From contig NC_063017.1 in NCBI RefSeq assembly GCF_020509005.1, positions 1,178,001 through 1,242,000 on the forward strand: 64,000 nt of DNA. The letters are read 5' to 3'. The DNA comes from Fulvia fulva (Eukaryota; Ascomycota; Dothideomycetes; Mycosphaerellales; Mycosphaerellaceae). Within the stretch, counting starts at the first letter, position 1. The number at the start of each line of letters is the position of its first letter. Positions 23,708 to 33,183 of the stretch are shown here, piece by piece. The notes under the pieces are model-generated. The model was not told the origin of the DNA. It was given only the letters and a program-made list of their open reading frames with translations, and did no database searches. A program made the translations under genes and the position numbers.

Positions 23708-24614
23708 CAAAGATAAGGACTAAGATACTAAGGTCTACTTACGCTAGGAACTATACGATTTCGAGGACTGTTTTAACCGTTAGGATATATCGAAGATCCT
23801 ACCTTACCGCCCTAGTAAAGACTATAAAATATACCTTTAAGACGAAACCAAGTCACCTCCTTTTAAGCGGCTATATATAATATCGTCTCGCGAGAATAAG
23901 GTAATCAAGAAGTAGGTCGATAATCAGCTAGAATCTAGAGCGATATAACGAAGCACAAGCCCGGCTTCTATACTAGTACTAATTATACGTAGACTAGGCG
24001 GCGGTCTACGGGTCTATATTAACTATAGAGCTCTTAATGCCCTTACGGTCAAAAGTAGATACCTAATACCGCTATTCTAAGAAACGCTAAACCGCCTAAA
24101 TAGGAAGAAGTACTTTACTAAACTCGATGTTATCTCTACCTTTAACCGCATTCGTATCGCGGAGGGCCACGAATAGAAAACTACGTTCAGTACTCGCTAT
24201 AGTCAATTCGAGTATATAGTAATGCCTTTCGGCCTATATAATACTCTAGGAACATTCTAGTTATATATTAACGATACGCTTAGGGAGTATCTCGATGACT
24301 TCTGTTTAGTATACCTAGATAATATCCTGATCTTTAGCGACACATTCGAGGAATATATATAATACGTACGTAAAGTGCTATAGCGTATACGTAAAGCCGG
24401 CCTATAATTAGATATCGACAAATACAAGTTCTACTAAATAGAGACGAAGTACCTTAGTGTTATTATAGGAGTCGACGGTATCCGTATAGACCTAGAAAAG
24501 GTCGACGTAGTCAAGAACTAGCTTACTCTAATATACCTAAAGGATATATAAGTATTCCTTAGGTTCGGAAACTTCTATTAAAGGTTTATATAGAACTTCT
24601 CTAAAATCTATATA

Positions 24615-24854
24615 TATTAAATAGGTACGAGTTACGTAGTAGTAGAAGACGGCGGATTATACGAAAGACGAAGAAGGACCCAATAGGATAGCGTGTATCT
24701 ATATATAGTATCGCCGGTATTAGTATAGGTATAGGTAGATACTAGGTGTCCGGATGTTTGCTAGCCTATAGGCTGGCAAACCCTAGTCACGTGATCTAGT
24801 CACATGACACACCTACACCTATATGCTTGTCCTGCGGCCTGTATGTTCTCAACA
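24615..24854. mobile_element. solo LTR (240 bp) in the Gypsy element, flanked by ATATA
   Basis: The Gypsy reverse transcriptase/RNase H frame is interrupted between SKIYIY and PLTNSI. The inserted block begins TATTAAATAGG (a RIPed TGTTGAG...) and ends TTCTCAACA, and it has ATATA on both sides (24610-24614 and 24855-24859). It has no coding capacity, so it is best read as what remains after LTR-LTR recombination of another retrotransposon. The first half is strongly TpA-shifted; the last 110 bp keep CA and TG, including GTCACGTGATCTAGTCAC. Confidence 0.78.
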
Positions 24855-26497
24855 ATATACCCCTTACGAATTCGATATAGACTAGTAAGAATAGTAAGCC
24901 GATACTATTCGATTAGATAATAGAATACGAAGCAGCCTTCTAAGGATTAAAAGATATATTCTTAATAGATACGGTACTCGTACACTTCGTACTAAGGTTA
25001 GAAACTATAGTCGAAACAGATGCCTTAGATTTCGTTACTACGGTAGTAATTTTATAGAAATACGGAGACGTCTAGAGACCGGTAGTATATATGTCTAAGA
25101 AGATGTCACTATAGGAGTATAACTACGAGATTTACGACAAGGAACTATTGGCTATCGTCCTCGCCTTCGAAGAATAGAGACCTAAGCTCACCGTTAACTT
25201 AGACGATGACATAGACACCGATTTCGAGAATACGAAGGATATAGATAACAATCCCGTTATTATCTACTCCGATTATAAGAACCTAGAATACTTTATAAGT
25301 ACGGAACAACTTAATAGACGGTAGGTACGCTAGGCATAGTTCCTAGTACAGTTCGTATTCAAAATTACCTATTGTCTAGGTATATAGGGCATAAAGCCTA
25401 ATAGTCTTACTAGACGATCGTAAGATCTACCGTCGGATCTAAGCGATCTACGTCTATAGTATTAGAGCTAGGTTATCCTACCGCCCGCTCGCCTCGATAT
25501 TAAGCTTAATTCAAGCGAGCTACGGGAGAGGGAGGTAGCGTAGTAGGTAGTATAGTAGAATTTACTTATATAAGTCAAGGCTCTATATAACGAAGAGACC
25601 GTTTAGGCTACTATATAATAGCTATCCTAGAACTAGTAAGTACCCCTATTACGTAAACATAAGATTGACGATCGTACGTCTAAAGTAGAAGATAGTATAA
25701 TCTATATAAAGAACGCCTACGGAGGATATAGCTTATTTGTCCTAGAAGTTACTAGCTTAGTAGAACTTCGTACTCTAATTACGAAACGTTTCTACGATTT
25801 ACCCGCGGCTAGGTATCCCGGCCGTAAAAAGACATTCGAGTTGATTAGTAGATACTACCGCTAGCTACGTATAGCATAAACGATTAAGAGATTCGTCCGT
25901 AATTATGTTATATATAGAACAACGGTTCCGTTAAATTAGTAGTATTAGGGCCTCCTTATACTATTACCGGTACCCTTCGGAGTATAGGAGGATATCGCTA
26001 TTAACTTCGTTATAGATTTGCCCGTAAGTAAGAGCTTAACCGATAGACAAACGTATAAGAACGTCCTTATAGTCACGGACAGGCTTACTAAGGAGAGATA
26101 CCTAATCCTAGTGCTATAGATAGACGCCCTATATATCGTATATATCTTTATCCGCTACATCTTCGTACGTTATAGCATTCCTAAGAGTATCGTCTCGGAT
26201 CGGGGCTCCTAGTAGACGTCTACGTTCTAGATATAAGTTTGCTCCCTACTCGGTATTTAATAACGACTATCGACGGCCTTTTACCTAGAATCCGATAGAT
26301 AGCCAAAAAACACGAATAAGGTTATAGAACGTTACCTTAGGGCCAATATTAACTACGCCCAAGATGATTAGGTTGATTAGTTACTACTTGCCGAGTTTAC
26401 TACTAATAATTATATATTAGCTACTACTAGAGTGTTACCCTTCTACGCTAATACCGGTCGTAACCTAGAATTTACGGATACTAGTCTGACCACCCCT

Positions 26498-27118
26498 ATG
26501 AAGCTCATGCCCTATAAGCAACGACTCGATACAGAATCTACAAATGCGTTTACTCACCGTCTTGTGGCTGCCGAGTTCCGGAGTTTGTGTAGACAACTCA
26601 TGTCGATTTTCTGTCACAGACGGGGTTTTGAACAGTTGAGGGCATCTCTGGACATGGTACGGTGTCCTCAACACGAGCTACGCAGACCGTTGCGTGTGAA
26701 AGGCTCTCGAGCAGTCAAATCCGCCTCGAAGCTCAGAGACATACATCAGGTTACTCACAAGCACCTCAATGGCCCTAGCGATCTCCACTTGCTTGCGGTC
26801 TGTCCACCATCCTTTTCCCATCGGGGCTCCATCGCCATGAGAAGCCTCCCCCAAATCCTTGGGTCACACGCGAAGTGACCGGTAGCAAAGCTACATACAC
26901 AACCACAGCCTTACAAGTCTTCAACAACCATCTTCGGCACGATGGCTCAACTACACAATGCCAAGCGAACGCTGACCGTTACAGTTGACACACTGCGGAT
27001 TATGGACATCCGTGCATCTCGACGAGATACACGGCGATGACCATGAGGGCGGGATATGCCATCGTGACGGAGGTGGTTTGTTTTTTTGCTTTTTACAGGA
27101 CTACTCGCACACCCCGAT
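26498..27118. other. transition from transposon relic to gene-rich DNA; no gene seen
   Basis: Composition turns from RIP-like to normal within a few tens of bases of 26497. A frame at 26432-26878 fuses Gypsy integrase residues with unrelated downstream sequence and is not credited as a gene. Nothing else recognisable was found up to the P450 remnant. Confidence 0.5.
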
Positions 27119-27985
27119 CTACTCCAACGCCCTCCGTAACGCTGCCAAGTTATGCGGAATGAACTTGACCTCGTACTCTTTGGGCTGCGTCGTCAAAGCG
27201 CCATGATTCTCCACACCGCGTAGTGGATGACTCTCAACGACACCCGACTTCTCAATCTTGAAGCTCTTCAGCATCCGGGTAAACACGACGTAGAGCTCTC
27301 GGTATGCGAGTTGATTGCCGATGCACATCCTGGACCCCACGCCGAACGTGAACATTGGCGTCTCGGGCTTCTCGAGCCAACGCTTCGGACGGAAGACTTC
27401 TGGATCGTCCCATAAGGCAGGGTCTGCATCAAGACGTTAGTGTGGTCAAGTCGAATGTTGGGATCGACGTACCCCTGTTGCACGCCCACGCGTTCAGGAA
27501 CATGATTGTTCCTTCGGGGACCAACTTCTCCTCGTACATGAGGTCTCGGATGGTGCGGCGTGGCAGCGATAATCGAGCGATCGAGTACACCCTGCGTGAT
27601 CGGTTAGCATTTAGACATAGCTCGGACGATCACCATGCGAACCTGAGGATCTCTTTGATCAAGGCGACTATATGCTGGCAACTCTGGTCGCCCGAGACGT
27701 CACACAATGGTTGGTCATCAGGATATGGCCGAGTTGTATCTGGTATAGCCCACCGTACTTCTCAGACCAGACACGATACTTCTCTGGAGCACTTTCGTTT
27801 CTGATCTGCCACAGATTACCCACAATGGGCAGTCCACGCGGTCCATCAAACTTCGGGATTCTGGCAGCCCATCGTCCTGTTTCGTACAGCACAAAGCCAA
27901 CGCCGAGGAGTATGCAAAGAGCGGCCGCGATGTTGAGAAGCGAGAGATCAGCAACAACTGCTGGCAACCAGAGTCGCTGAGCCAT
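27119..27985 (-). pseudogene. cytochrome P450 pseudogene (CYP504/phenylacetate-hydroxylase-like), middle deleted
   Basis: The N-terminal part from the ATG at 27985 has a membrane anchor (about residues 12-32) and the proline hinge GPRGLPIVGNLW, and reads to YGGLYQIQLGH at about 27725. The C-terminal part follows almost at once, in another frame: helix K IKEILRF, then VPEGTIMFLNAWACNRDP, FRPKRW and the heme loop FGVGSRMCIGNQLA, ending at 27119. Two introns fit the C-terminal part: about 27592-27635, and a second of about 50 nt around 27424-27473 with GTACGT, CTAAC and CAG. Roughly 200-250 residues, including the oxygen-activating I helix, are absent and the frames do not join, so no active enzyme can be made. 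The heme region resembles hydroxyphenylacetate hydroxylases (phacA/phacB), which would feed homogentisate to the genes next door. Confidence 0.8.
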
Positions 27986-28382
27986 GTGGAGCCACGTCAG
28001 AAGGAGAGTAGTCTACGACGCCAGCAAGATGGGCCAGAAGGCGTTTGCGAGTGATGAGTCCGAGGACCATGTTCCAGACTGACGGAACAGATCCGGCGGA
28101 CCATGTTAGGTGGCAGCATACCTCCTCCCTTAAAAGGAAGTACCGGAAGTTCTCCACCTGTAGGCGACCGGAATTTCCGCTCGGCGCCTGGGCGTTGTGC
28201 TCTACGCAGGGCTGACATGTGCACGGGTCTTGCAATGACACAGGAGCTCTACGGTACCATATCGATGGTCTCTTGGAACTCGGCAATCGCTGATCCTTCA
28301 CGAGCATTCATATCGTGGTCGCAAGTACCTTGATGGAACAGCAGCGGTATCTCCGGCCAAACGACACTCCTCTACGACAACT
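27986..28382. promoter_or_regulatory. divergent promoter region between the P450 remnant and the flavin-reductase-like gene
   Basis: A 397-bp intergenic region. It contains CGGAATTTCCG at 28169-28179 and a degenerate CGGAAGTTCTC at 28144-28154, both of the CGG-N5-CCG type bound by Zn2Cys6 dimers. Confidence 0.55.
28169..28179. promoter_or_regulatory. CGG-N5-CCG palindrome, candidate Zn2Cys6 regulator site
   Basis: CGGAATTTCCG is identical to the site at 31165-31175 before the dioxygenase gene. Its sharing by two promoters of one cluster suggests a common regulator; binding is inferred. Confidence 0.6.
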
Positions 28383-29234
28383 ATGGCGCCCGAACTTGGC
28401 ATGCCCTCCCAACAGCCGTCCAGAGATGCTGCTCCTCTTCGTCAGGCTTGGGATGAGAGCTCCAAGTTCCGTATGAACCAGACCAGAAATCCAGACTGGA
28501 AATTCGGATCAGGCGCTTCCGATGGTGGACTTTGCCTGGAGAAGTCACACGTCGAGATTGATCCTCACGAGCCAGGTCGCGAAGTCCGATCAAGAAATTA
28601 CAAGCTCTTGGTGTCGGGAATCGTACCTCGACCCATCGGATTGATCAGCACGGAGAGTAAGGATGGGTCGTGCAAGAATCTCGCGCCTATGAGCTATACG
28701 CAAGTTGTGAACCATGATCCACCCGTCTTCGTGATCGGATTTGCCGGTGGTCTGGAGAGAATGAAAGATACCTTGAAGAACTTGATTGAGAGCGCCGAGT
28801 GCGTCATCAACATCGTCAGCGAGCATTTCGTTGAGGCCGCGAACGCTACCTCCGTCAACACGCCGTATGGAGTCAGCGAGTGGGATGTAAGCGGATTGAC
28901 ACCCGAGACGTGTGCAGTGGTGAAGCCTAGTAGGGTCAAGGAGAGCGTCTTCAGCATCGAAGGAAAGCTGCTGGAAACAAAGGCATTCGAAAGTCTCGCG
29001 CACCCAGGCAAGAAAGAAGGTGTCATGGCGATTGTCCAAGGCGTGAGGTTCTGGGCGCGGGAAGATGCCATCAATGCTGAGAAGACCATGATCGATCCCT
29101 CCATTCTCTGTCCGGTTGCAAGAATGGGCGGAAACACTTATGCCAGAGTCACCGAAGGCTTCGAGCTAGACAGGCCAATTGTAGGCAAGCATGTAACGAG
29201 TGAGGATATAGCAAGCCTGGCGGCTGGTCGATAA
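28383..29234 (+). CDS. flavin-reductase-like (FMN-binding split barrel) protein
   Basis: The 283-residue protein is of the flavin-reductase-like/DIM6-NTAB type. Proteins of this fold bind FMN and either reduce it for a partner or act as small oxidoreductases; the substrate here is unknown. After an N-terminal extension of about 60 residues come the split-barrel signatures LLVSGIVPRPIGLIST (about 75-90), NLAPMSYTQVVNHDPP (about 98-113) and CVINIVSEHFVEAAN. The gene is intronless. It starts 397 bp from the P450 remnant in divergent orientation and is followed by fumarylacetoacetase in the same direction, so it probably belongs to the aromatic catabolism cluster. A palindromic CGG site lies about 205 bp upstream of the start. 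Confidence 0.85.
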   Translation: MAPELGMPSQQPSRDAAPLRQAWDESSKFRMNQTRNPDWKFGSGASDGGLCLEKSHVEIDPHEPGREVRSRNYKLLVSGIVPRPIGLISTESKDGSCKNLAPMSYTQVVNHDPPVFVIGFAGGLERMKDTLKNLIESAECVINIVSEHFVEAANATSVNTPYGVSEWDVSGLTPETCAVVKPSRVKESVFSIEGKLLETKAFESLAHPGKKEGVMAIVQGVRFWAREDAINAEKTMIDPSILCPVARMGGNTYARVTEGFELDRPIVGKHVTSEDIASLAAGR

Positions 29235-29609
29235 CTATGCTTCGGTTATGTTCTCTGCCAACAACATCACGAGCAGCGTCGATGCTACCGCCAACTGCAA
29301 CTCGCTTCACCAAAGTCCGACTTTTTGATTTCAATTGCTGAGATCTTCGGCACCAGCAGGATACGCTCCGGCACGTATGGCGGACGATGACTGGCCACAG
29401 GGGATTCGCTCCTGCGTCTAGGCAGAGCACGTTAGAACGAGATGCCGAGTGAGAGGCAATGCTTCGGACCCTTTTTGAACGAGAGACAAGCTTTGGTTCA
29501 ACACGGAATTGCGGAACAGGTGAGCTTAGCCAACCATGCCGATGACTTTCCGAGACGAAGACAGAGCAGCTCCTCAGCTGCAACCCACTGACTGTACAGT
29601 GCAGACATT
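29235..29609 (+). promoter_or_regulatory. upstream region of the fumarylacetoacetase gene
   Basis: A 375-bp gap. Two CGGAA half-sites lie in direct orientation at 29504-29508 and 29512-29516, but there is no full palindrome. No further gene is seen. Confidence 0.35.
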
Positions 29610-30920
29610 ATGGCTCCAAAATCGTGGTTGCCGCTGGCAGACAATTCTCCATTCTCACTGGCCAACATACCTTTCGGTATTGTGACAAGTCCTCGAACGG
29701 GCGTGCCGACGCCTGCAATAGCTATCGGCGAGTACGTATTGGAACTGGGCAAATTCGCGTCGAATGATGGGTTTTCGCGAGCATCATCGCTTGCTCCGCA
29801 TCTGTCTGTCTTCCAGCAGACGACTTTGAATGCCTTTGCTGCTTTGGGGCGTCCAGTTCATCGACAAGTCCGACAGTACCTCCAGGACATCTTCGCTGAA
29901 AACACCCCATATCCCGAAATCCTAAGAGATCAGAAGACGCTCCAAGAGCAATGTCTCACACCCTTAAACGAGGTGACGATGCACCTGCCGCTCACGATCG
30001 GTGATTACAGCGATTTCTATGGTGGAATGAACCACGCCGTCAATGCTGGAGCTTTGTTTAGAGGGCAAGCAGGTGCACTCTTGCCCAATTATCTACACAT
30101 GCCTATAGCATACCATGGCCGAGCATCGTCCATTGTGGTATCAGGCACACCAGTGCGTCGTCCATGGGGTCAGATTCTGGACAATTCAGTGACCGACAGA
30201 AAAGCAACACTATTTGTCCCATGCCGAGCTATGGACTACGAACTGGAAATCGGTGCCTTCATCTGTCGCTCGAACAACATAGGCGACAACATCTCGATCA
30301 AAGACGCTGAGGACGGTCTTTTCGGATTCGTTCTCATGAACGATTGGTCCGCACGTGATATACAGCGCTGGGAATACGTGCCCCTGAGAACTTTCAACGG
30401 GAAGAATTTCGCGACACAAATCAGTGGTTGGGTTGTGCTTGCCGATGCAATGGCGCCGTTCAGGAGCAAAGGACTACGCAATACGCAAGAGCTCTTGCCG
30501 TATTTGAGAGATCGGGAGGATTCTGTGTACGATTTGAATCTGGCTGTGGACATCATAAGTCGCGATCAGTCGACTACCGTGTCCCAGACGAACGCAAAGG
30601 ATGGTCTAGTCTGGTCGTTCCCTCAGATGCTGGCCCATCAGACCATCACCGGATGCCCGATGAAGACGGGAGATCTGCTGGGCTCTGGAACGATAAGTGG
30701 CGAGAAGGAAGGGTCTCTTGGATGTCTTTTGGAGATGACAATGAATGGACAGAAAGAGCTCGTGCTCGGGAATGGAGAGAAGAGAGCGTGGTTACAGGAT
30801 GGCGATTCTGTTCGCCTTCGCGGGTGGGCGGGTACTCCGGAGAGTGGGCTCGTGGGGTTTGGGGACTGTTTAGGTCAATTGATTGCTGCACATGAGTATG
30901 AAGCACTTGATCTGCCGTGA
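29610..30920 (+). CDS. fahA: fumarylacetoacetase
   Basis: The 436-residue enzyme catalyses the last step of tyrosine/homogentisate breakdown: fumarylacetoacetate plus water to fumarate and acetoacetate, in the cytosol. The N-terminal SH3-like part is followed by the catalytic fold. DYSDFYGG (about 131) carries the metal Asp. MNHAVNAG follows with the catalytic His, then the ELE metal-ligand pair in MDYELEIGAF (about 211) and LMNDWSARDIQRWE (about 243) with a further metal Asp; YHGRASS and LLGSGTISG are also present. Length and motifs are normal for the family and there is no intron. Neighbours are the flavin-reductase-like gene upstream and homogentisate dioxygenase downstream, all on the plus strand. 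No maleylacetoacetate isomerase gene, which acts between the two named enzymes, is found in this window. Confidence 0.96.
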   Translation: MAPKSWLPLADNSPFSLANIPFGIVTSPRTGVPTPAIAIGEYVLELGKFASNDGFSRASSLAPHLSVFQQTTLNAFAALGRPVHRQVRQYLQDIFAENTPYPEILRDQKTLQEQCLTPLNEVTMHLPLTIGDYSDFYGGMNHAVNAGALFRGQAGALLPNYLHMPIAYHGRASSIVVSGTPVRRPWGQILDNSVTDRKATLFVPCRAMDYELEIGAFICRSNNIGDNISIKDAEDGLFGFVLMNDWSARDIQRWEYVPLRTFNGKNFATQISGWVVLADAMAPFRSKGLRNTQELLPYLRDREDSVYDLNLAVDIISRDQSTTVSQTNAKDGLVWSFPQMLAHQTITGCPMKTGDLLGSGTISGEKEGSLGCLLEMTMNGQKELVLGNGEKRAWLQDGDSVRLRGWAGTPESGLVGFGDCLGQLIAAHEYEALDLP

Positions 30921-31337
30921 GGCATGGCAAAGGGTGCTGGGGTCAAGCGATAGCGTCGAAGCATCTGCAGAAATTCATTGAATTCGTGCTCCAGAAGTGG
31001 CACTTATCACCATCGCAGCGACTTTACGTGCTACGTTCACACAGCAGCTATGTGGTAGCATACAGGCGCCGGGCTCTGGCCCGATGCATATTTCCCCCAG
31101 CAACCGGCAGCGGTGCATCCTGCTGGAGTAAGAGACGTTCTGTCGGAACGTTCCGAGTGTCAGACGGAATTTCCGAAGGTCAAACGGAAGTTCCGGATGG
31201 GTCTCTTCGACGAGTGCAGTTGCAAGACGAGCTTGTTCACGTCACCAGCGAGCTTGTATCGTTCAAGCATAGTCGTTCTCTCTCACTTTCGTGCAGCACA
31301 AGTGATTCGGAGTTCTCGAAGAGCAGCAACGATCAAA
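30921..31337 (+). promoter_or_regulatory. promoter region of the homogentisate dioxygenase gene
   Basis: A 417-bp gap after fumarylacetoacetase. It holds three CGG-N5/6-CCG palindromes at 31144-31195, about 140-195 bp before the start codon. Short open frames here are not credited. Confidence 0.6.
31144..31195. promoter_or_regulatory. array of three CGG-N5/6-CCG palindromes
   Basis: CGGAACGTTCCG (31144-31155, extended to a perfect 14-mer at 31143-31156), CGGAATTTCCG (31165-31175) and CGGAAGTTCCG (31185-31195). Centres are about 20 bp apart, two helical turns. Inverted CGG triplets are the classical target of Zn2Cys6 dimers, and such a regulator is encoded 2 kb downstream. Confidence 0.7.
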
Positions 31338-32780
31338 ATGCCTGTGACGAAGTTCAAGACACCCGAGAAGTACAGATATCACGAAGGGTTCGGATCATAT
31401 CACCAGTAAGCGAAGAAATGCATAGGCGGATATGAGTACTCTGCTAACGCTCGCAGGTCCGAAGCGATTAAGGGCGCGCTACCAGTCGCGCAAAATACGC
31501 CACAGAGACCGCCGTACGGTCTGTATACCGAGAAAATCACGGGGTCAAGCTTCACTGCTCCTCGAGGGGAGATTCATCAAACATGGCTCTATCGAATGAT
31601 ACCAGCCTGTGCTCATTCGCCTTTCCTGCCCGAAGATCAACAGAGCACGGAGAAGAGGCTGGCGGATCAAAGATTGAGCCACACTCCAACACAACTCCGA
31701 TGGAGTCCGTTTGACCTGGATGACTCGGAGGCTGTCGACTGGCCGAATGCCATGAGATTGTTAGCAGGAGGCGGAGATCCTGCATCAAGGACTGGAGTGG
31801 GCTACTCGATCTTCACAGCGGGCAAATCCATGGATCCCACCACTGCTTACTACTCATGCGATGGCGAGCTCTTGATCATTCCTCAACATGGCATGCTCGA
31901 CATCCGCACGGAGCTAGGTTGCCTGCTCGTTCGTCCTCATGAGATATGTGTGATTCCACGAGGCATACGATACAATGTTGCGCTACCACAAGGCCCTGTA
32001 CGAGGGTATGCGATTGAGATGTATCAGTGTCACTTCATCTTGCCTAATCTAGGGCCACTGGGTTCGTTCGGACTTGCTAACTCGCGCGACTTCCAAGTCC
32101 CGGTAGCGTCCTTTGTGCAAAATACTACACAGGAGCACAAACTGGTGGCCAAGTTTAACAATGGGCTGTATACCGCAACGCAAGACCACTCCCCCTTCGA
32201 TATTGTTGGCTGGCATGGACTGTACTATCCGTATAAATATGACTTGGGCCACTTCATGACCGTCGGAAGTATTTCCCACGATCATCCCGACCCATCAATC
32301 TTTACGCTACTTGCATCGACTGAAGGGGTTGTAGAAATGGCAATATTTCCTCCCCGCTGGCTTGTCATGGAGAACACCTTCCGTCCGCCCTGGTACCACC
32401 GGAATACCGTGTCCGAGTTCATGGGCCTGATTTCTGGTGAGTATGATGCAAGGACAGATGGTGGCTTCCGACCTGGGGGAGCCAGTCTGCATAACGTGAT
32501 GGCGGGACATGGTCCGGATAGCAATACTCATCAGAAGGCGAGTGTTCAAGAGCTGGTGCCCCAATACATTGGAGAGGGGAGCTTGGCGTTTGTCATAGAG
32601 ACACCTGTGCTCTTGGGTGTTACTGATTGGGGAATGAAGAGCTCCAAAATGCAACTACAATATTACGCAGAGACCTGGGGAGGTCTGAAGTCGCACTTCC
32701 AACCACCAGAAGGCGCCGAGGTTGTGAGTAATGCTGCTCCAGATGCGGGTCGAGTGAATGGGACGAATGTGGTACATTGA
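31338..32780 (+). CDS. hmgA: homogentisate 1,2-dioxygenase
   Basis: Opens the aromatic ring of homogentisate with O2 and Fe(II) to give maleylacetoacetate. Two exons, 31338-31405 and 31457-32780, are separated by a 51-nt intron (GTAAGC, GCTAAC, CAG), giving 463 residues, a normal length. The first exon encodes [21 protein letters not shown], like other fungal copies. The second continues with [20 protein letters not shown] and SFTAPRGE. The iron site is intact: [17 protein letters not shown] (His about 336, Glu about 342) and GHGPD (His about 372), close to human His335, Glu341 and His371. It follows fumarylacetoacetase and precedes a Zn2Cys6 regulator; a palindrome array lies before it. Induction by aromatic substrates through that regulator is inferred. 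Confidence 0.96.
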
Positions 32781-33183
32781 TTCCGGCAGCCATTGATACT
32801 TCAGCGCTGCCGGAGCTAGCGTTTCCAGGTTCGTGGACAAGAGTGATTCTTCAGAAAGTGTTACGACTCGCTCGTCAAGCGACATCTTTTATCGAATTGT
32901 TAGTAGGTAGAAAGGCTGAACTCTCTCGTCAAGTAGTTAATAGATCTGAATCAGATGTGATTGTTCACGAAATGAAGAGATTGCAATCGGAAGGTCACAG
33001 TGATTGATCAGTTAGCACCTGATGCTTGGCGATCCGGTCAATCATCCGACCCGACCCCGCCTTCCACCTTTCACTGGCCCGAAACTCTCTGTAACCGACT
33101 CCTCCGTACCTGTCTCAATCTAGCAACGCTATCAATGGTACAGCCATCTCAAGACTTTATACCAGCAATCATCGAGGGAGAAG
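32781..33183. other. intergenic region between the dioxygenase and the regulator gene
   Basis: About 400 bp hold the dioxygenase 3' end and the regulator promoter. No full CGG palindrome and no gene were found. Confidence 0.5.

Larger units (their letters stand above)
8024..26497 (+). mobile_element. RIP-mutated Gypsy retrotransposon (plus strand), split by a Copia element and a solo LTR and truncated at its right end
   Basis: The element opens with TGTCACGAGACAG, a typical LTR start. Gag remains lie around 9660-11160; a knuckle/linker and aspartic protease (LDSGSANELITKS) follow at about 11160-12000. The frame runs into the Copia insertion at 12503 and resumes at 23708. Reverse transcriptase follows at about 23950-24600 ([37 protein letters not shown]). 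The solo LTR interrupts at 24615-24854. RNase H follows at about 24880-25380, and integrase at about 25640-26497 with DRLTKERYLI and IVSDRG. Stops are nearly all TAG/TAA from RIP. The integrase ends without a 3' LTR where gene-like sequence begins. Subtracting the insertions leaves about 7 kb, normal for a Gypsy element. Confidence 0.8.

Noticed and set aside
26432..26878. 148-codon frame
   Set aside because: Its first part is Gypsy integrase and the rest is unrelated flanking sequence; a chance fusion at the element boundary.
27119..27985. Functional P450 with unusual introns
   Set aside because: No intron can supply the roughly 200 missing residues, because the whole gap between the two parts is too short to encode them.
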